Of a stretch of 56,791 nucleotides of DNA, positions 33,452 through 42,675 are shown one piece after another (position 1 is the stretch's first letter; the number at the start of each line of letters is the position of its first letter). The notes beneath the pieces were generated by a model that searched no databases, had not been told where the DNA came from, and saw only the letters and a program-made list of their open reading frames with translations. The position numbers and the translations under genes were made by a program. Source of the DNA: Clostridia bacterium (GTDB taxonomy: Bacteria > Bacillota > Clostridia > Oscillospirales > CAG-382); assembly GCA_017381715.1 (NCBI GenBank), contig JAFOBR010000093.1, positions 1 to 56,791 on the forward strand, in the 5' to 3' direction.

Positions 33452-34780
33452 TTACTTTACAACACGGCCGGTAAGATCGTAATCAAGAACTTCGTTTACC
33501 AATACGTCAACGAACTCTCCCTCTCTCAAGCGACGAGGGGAAGAATAATAGATTTTTCCATCTATTTCAGGGGCATCGGCAAAGGAACGTCCGTAATAGC
33601 TTTCCGCAACCTGATCGTAGCCTTCGTTAATTACTCTTATGATCTTGCCTACGCTGTTTTTGTTGATAGAATCGTGAATGCGTTTTTGTTCGCGCATAAT
33701 AGCATCGTGTCTGCGTCTTTTAAGCTTTTCAGGAACCTGATCGGGCATATTGTATGCAGGGGTTCCTTCTTCTCTGGAATAAACAAAAGCGCCGAGACGT
33801 TCAAAACGAGCTTCCTTAATAAAGGAGAGGAGCTTATCAAAATCAGCATCGGTTTCGCCGGGGAATCCGGTAATAACTGTAGTTCTGATATAAATACCGG
33901 GAACGGCATCTCTCAGTTTTTTAACAACGTTACGTATAGATTCCTCTGTATCTCTGCGGTTCATGCGCTTAAGAACGGGAGAGGAAATATGCTGGATAGG
34001 CATATCTATATATTTGACCAGCTTGGGATTGGTGGCAAATTCATTGATGAGACCGTCTGTAATTCTGTCGGGATAGCAATACATAACTCTGATCCACTCA
34101 ATACCTTCTATTTGAGAAAGCTCGTGAATAAGAGAATCCAAAGAATATACCCCGTAAAGATCTTCGCCATATCTGGTGGTATCCTGCGCGATAAGACACA
34201 GTTCTTTCACACCGAGATCTGCAAGATTCTGCGCTTCCTCAAGTATATCGGACATAGGTCTGCTTCTGAAACGTCCTCTTATACTGGGAATTACGCAATA
34301 TGTACAATGGTTATCGCAGCCTTCGGCGATCTGCAGGTATGCAAAATACTCGGGCGTGGTAATAACACGTTCGCCGCCTATATTGGCGGTATTTTTATCC
34401 TCGAAGGAAGAATACTTCTTTCCTTCATAAGCAGCTTTAACAGCTTCACAGATATTTCCGAAAGAGCCGGTACCGAGAATACAATCCACCTCGGGCATTT
34501 CGTTAAGAATTTCTTCTCTGTATCTTTCGGGCAGGCATCCTGTTACAACGATTCCCTTAAGGGTGTGGTTTTCCTTGAGCCAAGCTACGTCAAGAATGTT
34601 ATCTATAGCTTCTTTCTTTGCGCTTTCTATAAAAGCACATGTGTTTATTACAATTACATCCGCTTCAACATCTTCTGCCACTATCTCAAAACCGTTTTGC
34701 GCCAATATGGCAAGCATATTTTCGGTATTAACGAGATTCTTAGGGCATCCGAGAGAAACAAAACCTACTTTGATGGGCAT
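33452..34780 (-). CDS. rimO: Ribosomal protein S12 methylthiotransferase
   Basis: 442 residues. An N-terminal UPF0004 domain starting VGFVSLGCPKNLVNTE with cluster Cys (CAFIESAKKEAID, GCLPER), a radical-SAM domain with CDNHCTYCVIPSIRGRFRSR, and a C-terminal TRAM region (from about 375). SLGCPKN separates RimO from MiaB. It adds a methylthio group to an Asp of ribosomal protein S12. It begins 5 bp after recX and is in the recA-recX-rimO-pgsA run. Confidence 0.94.
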   Translation of the reverse strand: MPIKVGFVSLGCPKNLVNTENMLAILAQNGFEIVAEDVEADVIVINTCAFIESAKKEAIDNILDVAWLKENHTLKGIVVTGCLPERYREEILNEMPEVDCILGTGSFGNICEAVKAAYEGKKYSSFEDKNTANIGGERVITTPEYFAYLQIAEGCDNHCTYCVIPSIRGRFRSRPMSDILEEAQNLADLGVKELCLIAQDTTRYGEDLYGVYSLDSLIHELSQIEGIEWIRVMYCYPDRITDGLINEFATNPKLVKYIDMPIQHISSPVLKRMNRRDTEESIRNVVKKLRDAVPGIYIRTTVITGFPGETDADFDKLLSFIKEARFERLGAFVYSREEGTPAYNMPDQVPEKLKRRRHDAIMREQKRIHDSINKNSVGKIIRVINEGYDQVAESYYGRSFADAPEIDGKIYYSSPRRLREGEFVDVLVNEVLDYDLTGRVVK

Positions 34781-34785
34781 TTGGG

Positions 34786-35397
34786 TTACTCCTGATAAAT
34801 CATATTTATAATTTCGTATATGTCAGAGGATTCATATCCCTGACGGTAAAGATACGCAGCAGCTTTACGTGCTGTATCTCTGTCTGCTAATTGCGCTTTT
34901 GAATATTTGGATTCCAATAACGCTCTGATATTTTCGCTGTGATCGACATTATCAAACTGTTCTACAGCGCTGTTAATATCGGAGGAATTGAATCCGCGGG
35001 CGTACAGCTCATTTCTTATACGGGCGGGCCCCCATTTTTTGGAAGCGTAAAAGCTCTCCGCATATCTGCAAGCCAAGGCTTCGTCGTTTAAGTATCCTCT
35101 TTCCAAAAGCATTTCGATTACCGTTTCGGCAATATCCTTTTCGTGCTTTTGAAAAAGCTTTCTTTTAAGTTTTCCCGATGACATATCGTTATATGAAAGC
35201 ATCGAAAAAGCAGATTTGATACACGAAAGCTTTTTGGCAGCGTATTCCAACGCTTCGATTACTTCTTCGGAGAGAAAATCTCCCTCCGCAATTTCCAAAG
35301 AATTATAATCGGATTGGGTTATAAGATAATTCTCACCCGAGCATTTTACCGTTACTTCACGCTTCTCTTTATTCTCGAGCACGGAGATGACAAGCAT
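34786..35397 (-). CDS. recX: RecX regulator of RecA
   Basis: 203 residues of repeated three-helix units: MLSYNDMSSGKLKRKLFQK, VIEMLLERGYLNDEALACRYAESF, KWGPARIRNELYARGF, then YLYRQGYESSDIYEIINMI. RecX caps or dislodges RecA filaments. Its ATG overlaps the recA stop (TAATG), so the two are translated together. Confidence 0.92.
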   Translation of the reverse strand: MLVISVLENKEKREVTVKCSGENYLITQSDYNSLEIAEGDFLSEEVIEALEYAAKKLSCIKSAFSMLSYNDMSSGKLKRKLFQKHEKDIAETVIEMLLERGYLNDEALACRYAESFYASKKWGPARIRNELYARGFNSSDINSAVEQFDNVDHSENIRALLESKYSKAQLADRDTARKAAAYLYRQGYESSDIYEIINMIYQE

Positions 35398-36455
35398 TAT
35401 TCTTCGCCGTCCTCTTCATCAAATCCGTCTACGGCGGAAGGATCAAATCTTGCACCTACATTCTTTTCGCGGATTTTTTCCTCAATCTCTGCAGCAAGAG
35501 ATTTATCGGCCGTAAGCATATCACGGACATTATCTTTACCTTGCGCAAGCTTGCTGCCCTCGTAAGAGAACCAGCTGCCGCTCTTCTCGATAACTCCGCA
35601 AGCAACACCGAGCTCAATCAACTCGCTCTCTTTAGAGATGCCCTTTCCGTACAGAATATCAAATTCTGCAGTTCTGAAGGGAGGAGCAACTTTATTTTTA
35701 ACAACTTTACACTTTACGTGGTTACCTACGATTTCCGCACCGGATTTAATAGCTTCTGCTTTTCTGATGTCAATACGCACGGAAGCATAGAACTTAAGAG
35801 CGCGTCCGCCGGTGGTGGTTTCGGGATTTCCGTATACCACGCCAACCTTTTCACGAAGCTGGTTAATGAACACAACTATACAGTTGGATTTTGAAATTGC
35901 GCCGGAAAGTTTTCTCAAAGCCTGAGACATAAGACGGGCGTGAAGTCCGACGTGAGCGGCCCCCATATCACCGTCGATTTCGCTCTTGGGAACAAGAGCG
36001 GCAACAGAGTCAACAACCACAACTTCGATAGCACCGCTACGCACCAAAGCTTCGGTTATTTCCAGAGCCTGCTCGCCGTTGTCGGGCTGAGAAACAAGCA
36101 ATGAATTTATATCAACACCGAGTGCTTTTGCATATACGGGGTCAAGTGCGTGCTCCGCATCGATAAAAGCTGCTTCGCCGCCCGCTTTCTGTACTTCGGA
36201 TATTATATGCAAAGCAACCGTGGTCTTACCGGAAGATTCGGGGCCGTAAATTTCTATTATACGTCCCTTGGGAACGCCGCCGATACCGAGCGCCATATCG
36301 AGAGAGAGGGAGCCTGTGGGAACGGCTTTTACTTCCATTCCGATATTATCGCCAAGTCTCATAATAGAGCCCTTGCCGCACTGTTTTTCGATCTGTGCGA
36401 GCGCAGTTGCCAACGCTTGCTGTTTGTTATCAAGTTTTTTATCGTTTGTAGCCAT
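35397..36455 (-). CDS. recA: Recombinase A
   Basis: 352 residues. Walker [14 protein letters not shown], Walker [16 protein letters not shown]-type DNA loop region [16 protein letters not shown], and an acidic tail ([10 protein letters not shown]). It drives strand exchange and LexA cleavage. ATG 36455 has GGAGG 8 nt upstream; the TTG at 36470 overlaps that site. A LexA box and a TTGACA-N17-TATTAT promoter precede it. Confidence 0.96.
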   Translation of the reverse strand: MATNDKKLDNKQQALATALAQIEKQCGKGSIMRLGDNIGMEVKAVPTGSLSLDMALGIGGVPKGRIIEIYGPESSGKTTVALHIISEVQKAGGEAAFIDAEHALDPVYAKALGVDINSLLVSQPDNGEQALEITEALVRSGAIEVVVVDSVAALVPKSEIDGDMGAAHVGLHARLMSQALRKLSGAISKSNCIVVFINQLREKVGVVYGNPETTTGGRALKFYASVRIDIRKAEAIKSGAEIVGNHVKCKVVKNKVAPPFRTAEFDILYGKGISKESELIELGVACGVIEKSGSWFSYEGSKLAQGKDNVRDMLTADKSLAAEIEEKIREKNVGARFDPSAVDGFDEEDGEE

Positions 36456-36468
36456 ATTCTCGTCCTCC

Positions 36469-36480
36469 AAACAAATGTTC
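36469..36480 (-). promoter_or_regulatory. LexA (SOS) box upstream of recA
   Basis: Minus-strand GAACATTTGTTT fits GAAC-N4-GTTY of Gram-positive SOS boxes. It lies between the promoter -10 element and the recA ribosome site. Confidence 0.65.
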
Positions 36481-36490
36481 TATTCGATTT

Positions 36491-36519
36491 ATAATAACAC
36501 AACATATACCGTTTGTCAA
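36491..36519 (-). promoter_or_regulatory. Promoter of recA-recX-rimO-pgsA
   Basis: Minus-strand TTGACA (36514-36519), 17-bp spacer, TATTAT (36491-36496), just upstream of the LexA box. Confidence 0.8.
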
Positions 36520-36687
36520 CACCAAACGCCGTATTTTCATACCAATTGTTGATAAGTGTTAAATTTTTTTATCAAAAATAAAGATTTTGTTTATAAATAC
36601 TATATACAATTGAAAAAAAATATAGTAAAATAATGCTGTATTATGTTGAAAACCTTTATAAATTGTTTTTTGAAAGGAATTGTAAAT

Positions 36688-37785
36688 ATGTCTGAAAGAA
36701 AACTCGGTTTAATTGTGCTCAGCAACTGCAAAGAACAAGGCAGACTCGTAGACGAAAGAATCAAGCAGCTTCGCGGAGAAGATCCTTCTTCCGAAAGCTA
36801 CATCATTCCTATTGAGGAAGTTCGTTTTAACAACGGCGAAGGTAAGATCCGTATAAACGATTCCGTACGCAGCAAGGATATTTATATTCTCTCTGACGTC
36901 GGCAACTACAGCTGCTGCTACAACATGTTCGGTATGCAGCACAACATGGGTCCCGACGAACATTTCCAAGACATCAAGCGTGTTGTAAGTGCTATCGGCG
37001 GAAAAGCAAACCGCATAACCCTCGTAATGCCCCTTCTCTACTCCTCCCGTCAGCATAAGAGAAAGGGACGTGAATCCCTCGACTGTGCTATGGCACTTGA
37101 AGAACTCGAAAGACTCGGCATTTCCACCATCATCACCTTTGACGCACACGACCCCACAATTTACAATTCCATTCCCAATACATCTTTTGAAAACGTTTAC
37201 GCAAGCTACTCTATGCTAAAAGCGTTTATAACAAACGAAGGCAACAGTATTGACAAAGACAATATGGTTGTTATCTCTCCTGATACCGGCGCTATGGACA
37301 GAGCTATTTACCACGCAGGTATTCTGGGTGTTGACGTTGGTATGTTCTACAAGAGACGTGACCATACCCGTATCGTAAACGGCAAGAACCCCATCGTACA
37401 GCACGAGTACATAGGCGGCGATCTTAACGGTAAAAAGGTACTTATAGTTGACGATATGATCGCTTCCGGCGAATCTATAGTTGACGTTATCCGTCAGACC
37501 TCTACCAAAGACGTTACTGCTACTTACGTTGCGGCTACCTTTGCTTTCTTTACCGAAGGACCCGAAAAGTTCGATAAGCTTTACGAGGAAGGCAAGCTTA
37601 CCAAGATCTACTCCACAAACCTCTCTTACATTCCCGAATCCATAAAGAAGCGTCCTTGGTTTGTTGAAGTTGACCTTTCCAAGTTCATGGCAAAGATCAT
37701 CAACACCCTCAATCATGACGATTCTATCTCTCCCCTTTTGGATTCCACCCAGAGAATTAAGCGTCTTTTGAAGAAAAATATGTAA
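36688..37785 (+). CDS. prs: Ribose-phosphate pyrophosphokinase, divergent clostridial type
   Basis: 365 residues, longer than the usual about 315. KVLIVDDMIASGESIVDV is the PRPP-binding motif, VVISPDTGAMDRA and MPLLYSSRQHKRKGRESL are the Prs subunit and ATP-loop regions. The N-terminus (residues 1-60) differs from classic Prs, and the C-terminus carries an extra stretch after FVEVDLSKFMAKII. It makes PRPP from ribose 5-phosphate. ATG 36688 has GAAAGGA upstream; 15 further codons upstream are unsupported. Strong codon bias. Confidence 0.87.
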   Translation: MSERKLGLIVLSNCKEQGRLVDERIKQLRGEDPSSESYIIPIEEVRFNNGEGKIRINDSVRSKDIYILSDVGNYSCCYNMFGMQHNMGPDEHFQDIKRVVSAIGGKANRITLVMPLLYSSRQHKRKGRESLDCAMALEELERLGISTIITFDAHDPTIYNSIPNTSFENVYASYSMLKAFITNEGNSIDKDNMVVISPDTGAMDRAIYHAGILGVDVGMFYKRRDHTRIVNGKNPIVQHEYIGGDLNGKKVLIVDDMIASGESIVDVIRQTSTKDVTATYVAATFAFFTEGPEKFDKLYEEGKLTKIYSTNLSYIPESIKKRPWFVEVDLSKFMAKIINTLNHDDSISPLLDSTQRIKRLLKKNM

Positions 37786-37792
37786 TTAGCTG

Positions 37793-37821
37793 TTGACAAG
37801 CGGCAAAAAATGTGATAAAAT
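37793..37821 (+). promoter_or_regulatory. Promoter of rpsF-ssb-rpsR
   Basis: TTGACA (37793-37798), 17-bp spacer, TAAAAT (37816-37821). Confidence 0.85.
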
Positions 37822-37827
37822 TACTCG

Positions 37828-37905
37828 GTTTCAGAAAATCGACTATTCGGTTTTCTCCTTGCTCCGATAAAATTTCGGGGCCTTAAAGTCCAAAAGGAGG
37901 TGCTA
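37828..37905 (+). promoter_or_regulatory. Possible S6:S18-type leader of rpsF
   Basis: The leader contains GCTCCGA-TAAAATT-TCGGGGC (about 37861-37881), a 7-bp hairpin with a CCG element just before the AGGAGGTG site. Many rpsF mRNAs bind the S6:S18 dimer at a CCG-bearing hairpin; this match is by position and motif only. Confidence 0.4.
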
Positions 37906-37907
37906 AA

Positions 37908-38204
37908 ATGGAACAGAACAAAACGCTGTACGAAACCGTCTTCATCGTTAACAACACTCTCGGTGAAGAAGCAGTAAAATCTCTCGTAGAAAAGTTCACA
38001 GGTCTTATAGCAGAAAACGGTGCTATCGAATCTGTAAACGAATGGGGCGTAAGAAGATTTGCTTACCCTATCGAGGATCTTACCGAAGGTTATTATGTGC
38101 TTGTTAAGTTTACATCCGCTCACGATTTCCCCGCAGAGCTTGATCGTATCTACAACATCACAGACGGCATTCTTCGTTCGCTCATTATAAAGTGCGAACA
38201 GTAA
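37908..38204 (+). CDS. rpsF: 30S ribosomal protein S6 (bS6)
   Basis: 98 residues, beginning MEQNKTLYETVFIVNN and containing VNEWGVRRFAYPIEDLTEGYY, the bS6 core that contacts S18. The AAAAGGAGG site lies 8 nt before the ATG. First of the standard rpsF-ssb-rpsR operon; the next gene starts 13 bp later. Confidence 0.95.
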   Translation: MEQNKTLYETVFIVNNTLGEEAVKSLVEKFTGLIAENGAIESVNEWGVRRFAYPIEDLTEGYYVLVKFTSAHDFPAELDRIYNITDGILRSLIIKCEQ

Positions 38205-38217
38205 TCGGAGGTCAGTT

Positions 38218-38649
38218 ATGTCTTTTAACAAAGTAATTCTCGTCGGCAACATTACTGCCGACCCCGAATTGAAGCAGACCCCTAACGGAGTCATGGTCTC
38301 TACCTTCTCCCTTGCAGTGGCCAGAAAGTTCACTCGTACCGGAGAACAGCCTCAGACCGACTTTATAAACGTTGTCTGCTGGCGCCAGACCGCCGAATTT
38401 GTTTCCCGTTATTTTACCAAAGGCATGCCTATGCTTGTTTGCGGTTCTCTTCAGACAAGAACCTGGACCGATAAGGACAATAACAAGCGCTATGCCACCG
38501 AAGTCGTCGCTGATGAAGTATCCTTTGTAGAACGCAAGTCTGCTACAGACGGTTCCAGAGATTTTTCAAGAAGCGTACCTTCTTACAGCTCTCACCGTGC
38601 GGACTCTTCCTTTGAAGAGCTTTCTGCCGACGATGAGCTGCCGTTCTGA
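38218..38649 (+). CDS. ssb: Single-stranded DNA-binding protein
   Basis: 143 residues: OB fold with NKVILVGNITADPELKQTP, FINVVCWRQTAEFV and MLVCGSLQTRTW, a Ser-rich linker, and the acidic tail ADDELPF that binds partner proteins. Middle gene of the rpsF operon. A CGGAGG site precedes the ATG. Confidence 0.96.
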   Translation: MSFNKVILVGNITADPELKQTPNGVMVSTFSLAVARKFTRTGEQPQTDFINVVCWRQTAEFVSRYFTKGMPMLVCGSLQTRTWTDKDNNKRYATEVVADEVSFVERKSATDGSRDFSRSVPSYSSHRADSSFEELSADDELPF

Positions 38650-38674
38650 AATCTGAAAAAGGAGGAATTTTTCC

Positions 38675-38965
38675 ATGGATAACGTAAATGTTAACGCTCC
38701 TGCAAACACTGCCGCTCCTGCAGAGGCAAGAGAGAGCCAGAAGGCTTTCCGTCCCCGCAGAAAGAAGAAGGTTTGTGTTTTCTGTGCAGAGAAGATAGAA
38801 AACATTGATTACAAGGATGTTAGCAAGTTCAGAAAGAACCTTTCCGAAAGAAGCAAGATCCTTCCCAGAAGAGTTACCGGTACTTGTGCAAAGCACCAGA
38901 GACAGCTTACTGTTGCTGTTAAGCGCGCAAGAACTCTCGCTCTCATTCCCTACGTATCTGACTAA
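38675..38965 (+). CDS. rpsR: 30S ribosomal protein S18 (bS18)
   Basis: 96 residues. [19 protein letters not shown] and [11 protein letters not shown] hold three Cys plus His, the zinc-binding (C+) form. An N-terminal Ala-rich extension of about 22 residues precedes the FRPRRKKK start of the core. Last gene of the operon, with GGAGG before the ATG and a terminator after. Confidence 0.95.
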   Translation: MDNVNVNAPANTAAPAEARESQKAFRPRRKKKVCVFCAEKIENIDYKDVSKFRKNLSERSKILPRRVTGTCAKHQRQLTVAVKRARTLALIPYVSD

Positions 38966-38977
38966 TAGATATTTCAA

Positions 38978-39009
38978 GCCGCCGTTAAAAAACGGCGGCA
39001 TATTTTTTA
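38978..39009 (+). terminator. Terminator of the rpsF operon
   Basis: GCCGCCGTT-AAAA-AACGGCGGC (38978-38999), then T6. Confidence 0.9.
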
Positions 39010-39025
39010 ACACAGCAGGTGTATA

Positions 39026-39829
39026 GTGAAAAAATTATTTGAAAGCAAAAACATAACCGAATACGCTATTATTCCTTTTGACGAAAAGCTTATTATAAAT
39101 CCCCGTCTTATGCCCAAAGTAGAAATCAACAGCATTGTGGTTTTTTTGGTTCCGTATAAATGCGCAAACACGCCAAAAGATAAATACGGCATCTCCGCTT
39201 ATGCACGTGTAAAGGATTATCACGGGTATATGAAAACGCTGTTTGCTACGCTGATTCCCGAATTAACTCATAAATTCGGCACGGATTTTTTTGGTTTTGC
39301 AGACCATTCTCCCGTAAACGAAAAATTGTGCGCTGCTTACGGCGGTTTAGGCGTCATTGGTAAAAACTCTCTTTTAATCAACAAAAAATACGGCAGTTAT
39401 GTATTTGTAGGCGTATGCTTGACAGCATTGAAAACCGAAAACATACCGATGTCCATAAAAAGTTGTATAAACTGCGGAAAGTGCGCGGTACACTGCCCCG
39501 GATGTGCGATTACCGAGCACGGAATTAAAGCCGATAAATGCCTTTCCGGAATATCACAGAAAAAGAAAATCACAGAAGACGAGCAAAATGCCATTACCGA
39601 AGCTGGTATATGCTGGGGCTGCGATATATGCCAGAACGTGTGTCCGATGAACGAAAAAGCGCTATATTCTCCTATAGATTATTTCACAGACACATACCTT
39701 GATAACGTTTCTCCGGAGCTGATAGAAAGCATGGACGACGAAGAATATTCAAAATATGCTTTCTCTTGGAGAAAAAAAGAAGTATTATTACGCAACATGC
39801 ACTCTGCAGACCGAAAAAACAGAAAATAA
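39026..39829 (+). CDS. QueG-like iron-sulfur reductase, short form
   Basis: 267 residues. Two [4Fe-4S] motifs, CINCGKCAVHCPGC and CWGCDICQNVCP, lie in the order seen in epoxyqueuosine reductase, after a corrinoid-fold region with YGGLGVIGKNSLLINKKYGSYVFVG. It lacks the C-terminal HEAT-like repeats and part of the N-terminus of full QueG (about 380 residues), so true queuosine activity is uncertain. GTG start with AGGTG upstream. Confidence 0.75.
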   Translation: MKKLFESKNITEYAIIPFDEKLIINPRLMPKVEINSIVVFLVPYKCANTPKDKYGISAYARVKDYHGYMKTLFATLIPELTHKFGTDFFGFADHSPVNEKLCAAYGGLGVIGKNSLLINKKYGSYVFVGVCLTALKTENIPMSIKSCINCGKCAVHCPGCAITEHGIKADKCLSGISQKKKITEDEQNAITEAGICWGCDICQNVCPMNEKALYSPIDYFTDTYLDNVSPELIESMDDEEYSKYAFSWRKKEVLLRNMHSADRKNRK

Positions 39830-39866
39830 TTCGTCATATAAAACAATACAATATTTTGTATTTTTC

Positions 39867-39895
39867 TTGACAAATTCACATATATCTGCTATTAT
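39867..39895 (+). promoter_or_regulatory. Promoter of rsmA
   Basis: TTGACA (39867-39872), 17-bp spacer, TATTAT (39890-39895). Confidence 0.82.
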
Positions 39896-39937
39896 TAACT
39901 TGCAGATATCTGGAATGTATGTGCGGAGGAAAAACCT

Positions 39938-40789
39938 ATGTCCGATTTTGTTAAAAAGAAAAAATACGGGCAGAATTTTCTTACCTCCGACCGTTTCCCC
40001 GCTCGCATAGCAGCGGAAAGCGGTATTACATCCGAATGCGGTGTTATTGAAATAGGTCCCGGCTTAGGTGTGCTTACAAAACAACTCCTTTCCGTTGCGA
40101 AAAAAGTTGTAGCCATCGAAATTGACGAAGAGCTTATCCCTATTCTTAACGAAAAATTTGCACAGCACGATAACTTTCTTTTAATAAACAAGGATATACT
40201 TGAGATAGACTTGGGTAAACTTATTGAAGAACAGTTTGCCGGTATGCCGGTTTGCGTTTGTGCCAACCTTCCATATTACATTACTACCCCCATCCTTATG
40301 AAGCTTCTGGAAGGTAAGCACGGTTTCCGTACAATTACCGTAATGGTGCAAAAAGAGGTTGCGCAAAGATTGTGCAGCAAATGCGGAGACAGCGAATACG
40401 GTGCAATCACCGCTTCTGTAAACTATTATTCATCTGTAAAAAGGCTGTTTCCTGTAAAAGCAGGCAGTTTTTCTCCCCCGCCAAAGGTTGATTCGGCTGT
40501 TATAAGATTCGATCTTTATGATACTCCCCCTATCACACCTGCAGATGAAAATACATTTTTTGCAGTAATACGCGCCGCCTTTGCTCAACGAAGAAAAACC
40601 CTTTTAAACGCTCTGTGTACTGCGTTCGGTGACAGACTCTCCAGAGAACAGCTTGCGGATTTTATTAGCGAAGCAGGGCTTAAACCGGACGTGCGCGGTG
40701 AAAAGACAGATAATAAAACGCTGTGTTTTATTTCAGATAAAATATTTTTTAACATAAACGGAGGCAAACAAAATGAGCACTTACACTAA
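39938..40789 (+). CDS. rsmA: 16S rRNA dimethyladenosine transferase
   Basis: 283 residues. KKKYGQNFL at the start, SAM motif EIGPGLGVLTKQLL, catalytic NLPYYITTPI and the C-terminal AFAQRRKTLLNAL are diagnostic of RsmA/KsgA. It dimethylates two adenines near the 16S 3' end. GGAGG precedes the ATG. The last 17 bp overlap the start of pckG, and the terminal residues in the overlap are not family-conserved. Confidence 0.94.
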   Translation: MSDFVKKKKYGQNFLTSDRFPARIAAESGITSECGVIEIGPGLGVLTKQLLSVAKKVVAIEIDEELIPILNEKFAQHDNFLLINKDILEIDLGKLIEEQFAGMPVCVCANLPYYITTPILMKLLEGKHGFRTITVMVQKEVAQRLCSKCGDSEYGAITASVNYYSSVKRLFPVKAGSFSPPPKVDSAVIRFDLYDTPPITPADENTFFAVIRAAFAQRRKTLLNALCTAFGDRLSREQLADFISEAGLKPDVRGEKTDNKTLCFISDKIFFNINGGKQNEHLH

Positions 40790-42572
40790 AAATGCAAAAC
40801 TCAACGCATGGCTCGACGAAATGATCGAACTGTGCAACCCCGACAATGTTGTTATGATCGACGGTTCCGACGAACAGATCGAAGCACTTCGCGCAGAAGC
40901 TTGCGCAAACGGCGAAATGTTCAAGCTTAATCAGGAAAAGCTTCCCGGTTGCTATCTCCACAGAACTGCAGTTAACGACGTTGCACGTGTAGAAGGCCGT
41001 ACCTTCATCTGCACTCCCACCAAGGAAGAAGCAGGTCCCACCAACAACTGGATGGATCCCAACGAAATGTACGCAAAGCTTCTCGCTCTTTACAAGAATT
41101 CTTACAAGGGCAGAACCATGTACGTTATCCCCTACTCCATGAGCGTTGTAGGCAGTGATTTCGCAAAGAACGGTATCGAACTTACCGATTCTATTTACGT
41201 TGTTCTCAACATGATCATCATGACCAGAGTTGGCACCGCTGTTCTTGAAGCTATGGGCGAAAACGGCGACTTTATCAAGGGTCTCCACGCAAGAGCAGAT
41301 ATGGACGAAAACAACAAGTATATCGTTCACTTCCCTCAGGACAACACCATCATGTCCATCAACTCCGGCTACGGCGGAAACGTTCTTCTCGGCAAAAAGT
41401 GCTTCGCACTCAGAATTGCTTCCTACCTCGGCAGAAACGAAGGCTGGATGGCTGAACACATGCTTATCCTCGGTATCGAAACTCCCGAAGGAGAAACCAA
41501 GTACGTTGCAGCTGCATTCCCCTCTGCTTGCGGTAAGACCAACTTGGCAATGCTTATTCCTCCCAAGTCCTACACCGATAAGGGCTACAAAGTTACCTGC
41601 GTAGGCGACGATATCGCTTGGATCAGAGTAGGCAAAGACGGCAGGCTCTGGGCTTGCAACCCTGAAAACGGCTTCTTCGGCGTTGCACCCGGTACCAACG
41701 TTAAGTCCAACCCCAACGCACTCGCTTCTACTATGAGCGGCACCATCTTCACCAACGTTGTTCTTAACAATGCTGACAACACCGTTTGGTGGGAAGGTCT
41801 TGATAAGAATCCTCCCGTTGACGCTATCGACTGGAAGGGTCGTCCTTGGAACGGTAAGGAATCCACCGAAAAGGGTGCTCATCCCAACTCCCGTTTCACT
41901 GCTCCCGCAAAGAACTGCCCCTGCATCTCTTCTGAATTTGATAATCCCGAAGGCGTTCCCCTTTCCGCTATCATCTTCGGCGGCCGTCGCGCAAAGACCG
42001 CTCCTCTGGTATACCAGTCCTTCGATTGGAAGCACGGTACCTTCGTTGGTTCTATCATGGCTTCCGAAACTACCGCTGCAGCTTCCGGCGCAGTTGGCGT
42101 AGTAAGAAGAGATCCTATGGCTATGCTTCCCTTCTGCGGCTACAATATGGGCGATTACTGGGCACACTGGCTCAAGATGGGCGAAGTTACCCCCAATCTT
42201 CCTAAGATCTTCCACGTTAACTGGTTCAGACTTACCGATGAAGGCAAGTTTATGTGGCCCGGCTTCGGCGACAACTTCCGCGTTCTCGAGTGGATCCTCA
42301 AGAGATGCGAAGGCAAGGTTGACGCTGTTGAAACCGCTATCGGTTACGTTCCCAACGCTGAAGACATCAACCTCGAAGGTCTTGATTACGAGATCGAAGC
42401 AGGCAGAAAGTTTGATATCAACGAGCTCAAGAACATCCTTACCGTTGAAAAGGATTACTGGCTCGCTGACTTCGAAAACATCAAGGAATTCTATGCAAAA
42501 ATCGGTGATACCGTTCCCGCAGAACTTCGTAAGCAGTAGGAAGATCAGCTTGCAAGACTTTCCGCAATGTAA
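40773..42572 (+). CDS. pckG: GTP-type phosphoenolpyruvate carboxykinase, C-terminus interrupted by TAG
   Basis: The first stop is TAG at 42537-42539 (588 residues); ten codons follow in frame to TAA 42570. FPSACGKTNLAML is the PEPCK kinase loop with the reactive Cys, and NWFRLTDEGKFMWPGFGDN the GTP-enzyme guanine-site region. It interconverts oxaloacetate and PEP. The codons after TAG (EDQLARLSAM) are in this gene's strong bias and align without gaps with the usual C-terminus (vertebrate PCK1, from memory, ends in QRISQM), so TAG appears to sit inside the natural gene. GGAGG precedes the ATG, and the start overlaps rsmA. Confidence 0.9.
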
Positions 42573-42593
42573 TTTACGAAAAGTAAATATTTT

Positions 42594-42624
42594 AAGGCGT
42601 CCCAAACGGGACGCCTTTTTGTTA
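42594..42624 (+). terminator. Terminator of pckG
   Basis: AAGGCGTCCC-AAAC-GGGACGCCTT (42594-42617) then a T run. It begins 21 bp after the TAA at 42572. Confidence 0.88.
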
Positions 42625-42675
42625 TCGTCGGTTCCCCAAAAAGCAGCTGAATTCTTGGGGTGTTTATCGGGATGA

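Noticed and set aside
33674..34795. 373-codon open frame antisense to rimO
   Set aside because: Mirrors rimO; composition is unlike a real protein.
36642..36687. Upstream ATG for prs
   Set aside because: No ribosome site, while GAAAGGA precedes the ATG at 36688.
40749..42605. 618-codon open frame antisense to pckG
   Set aside because: A shadow of a highly biased gene; no motif, and pckG is unmistakable.
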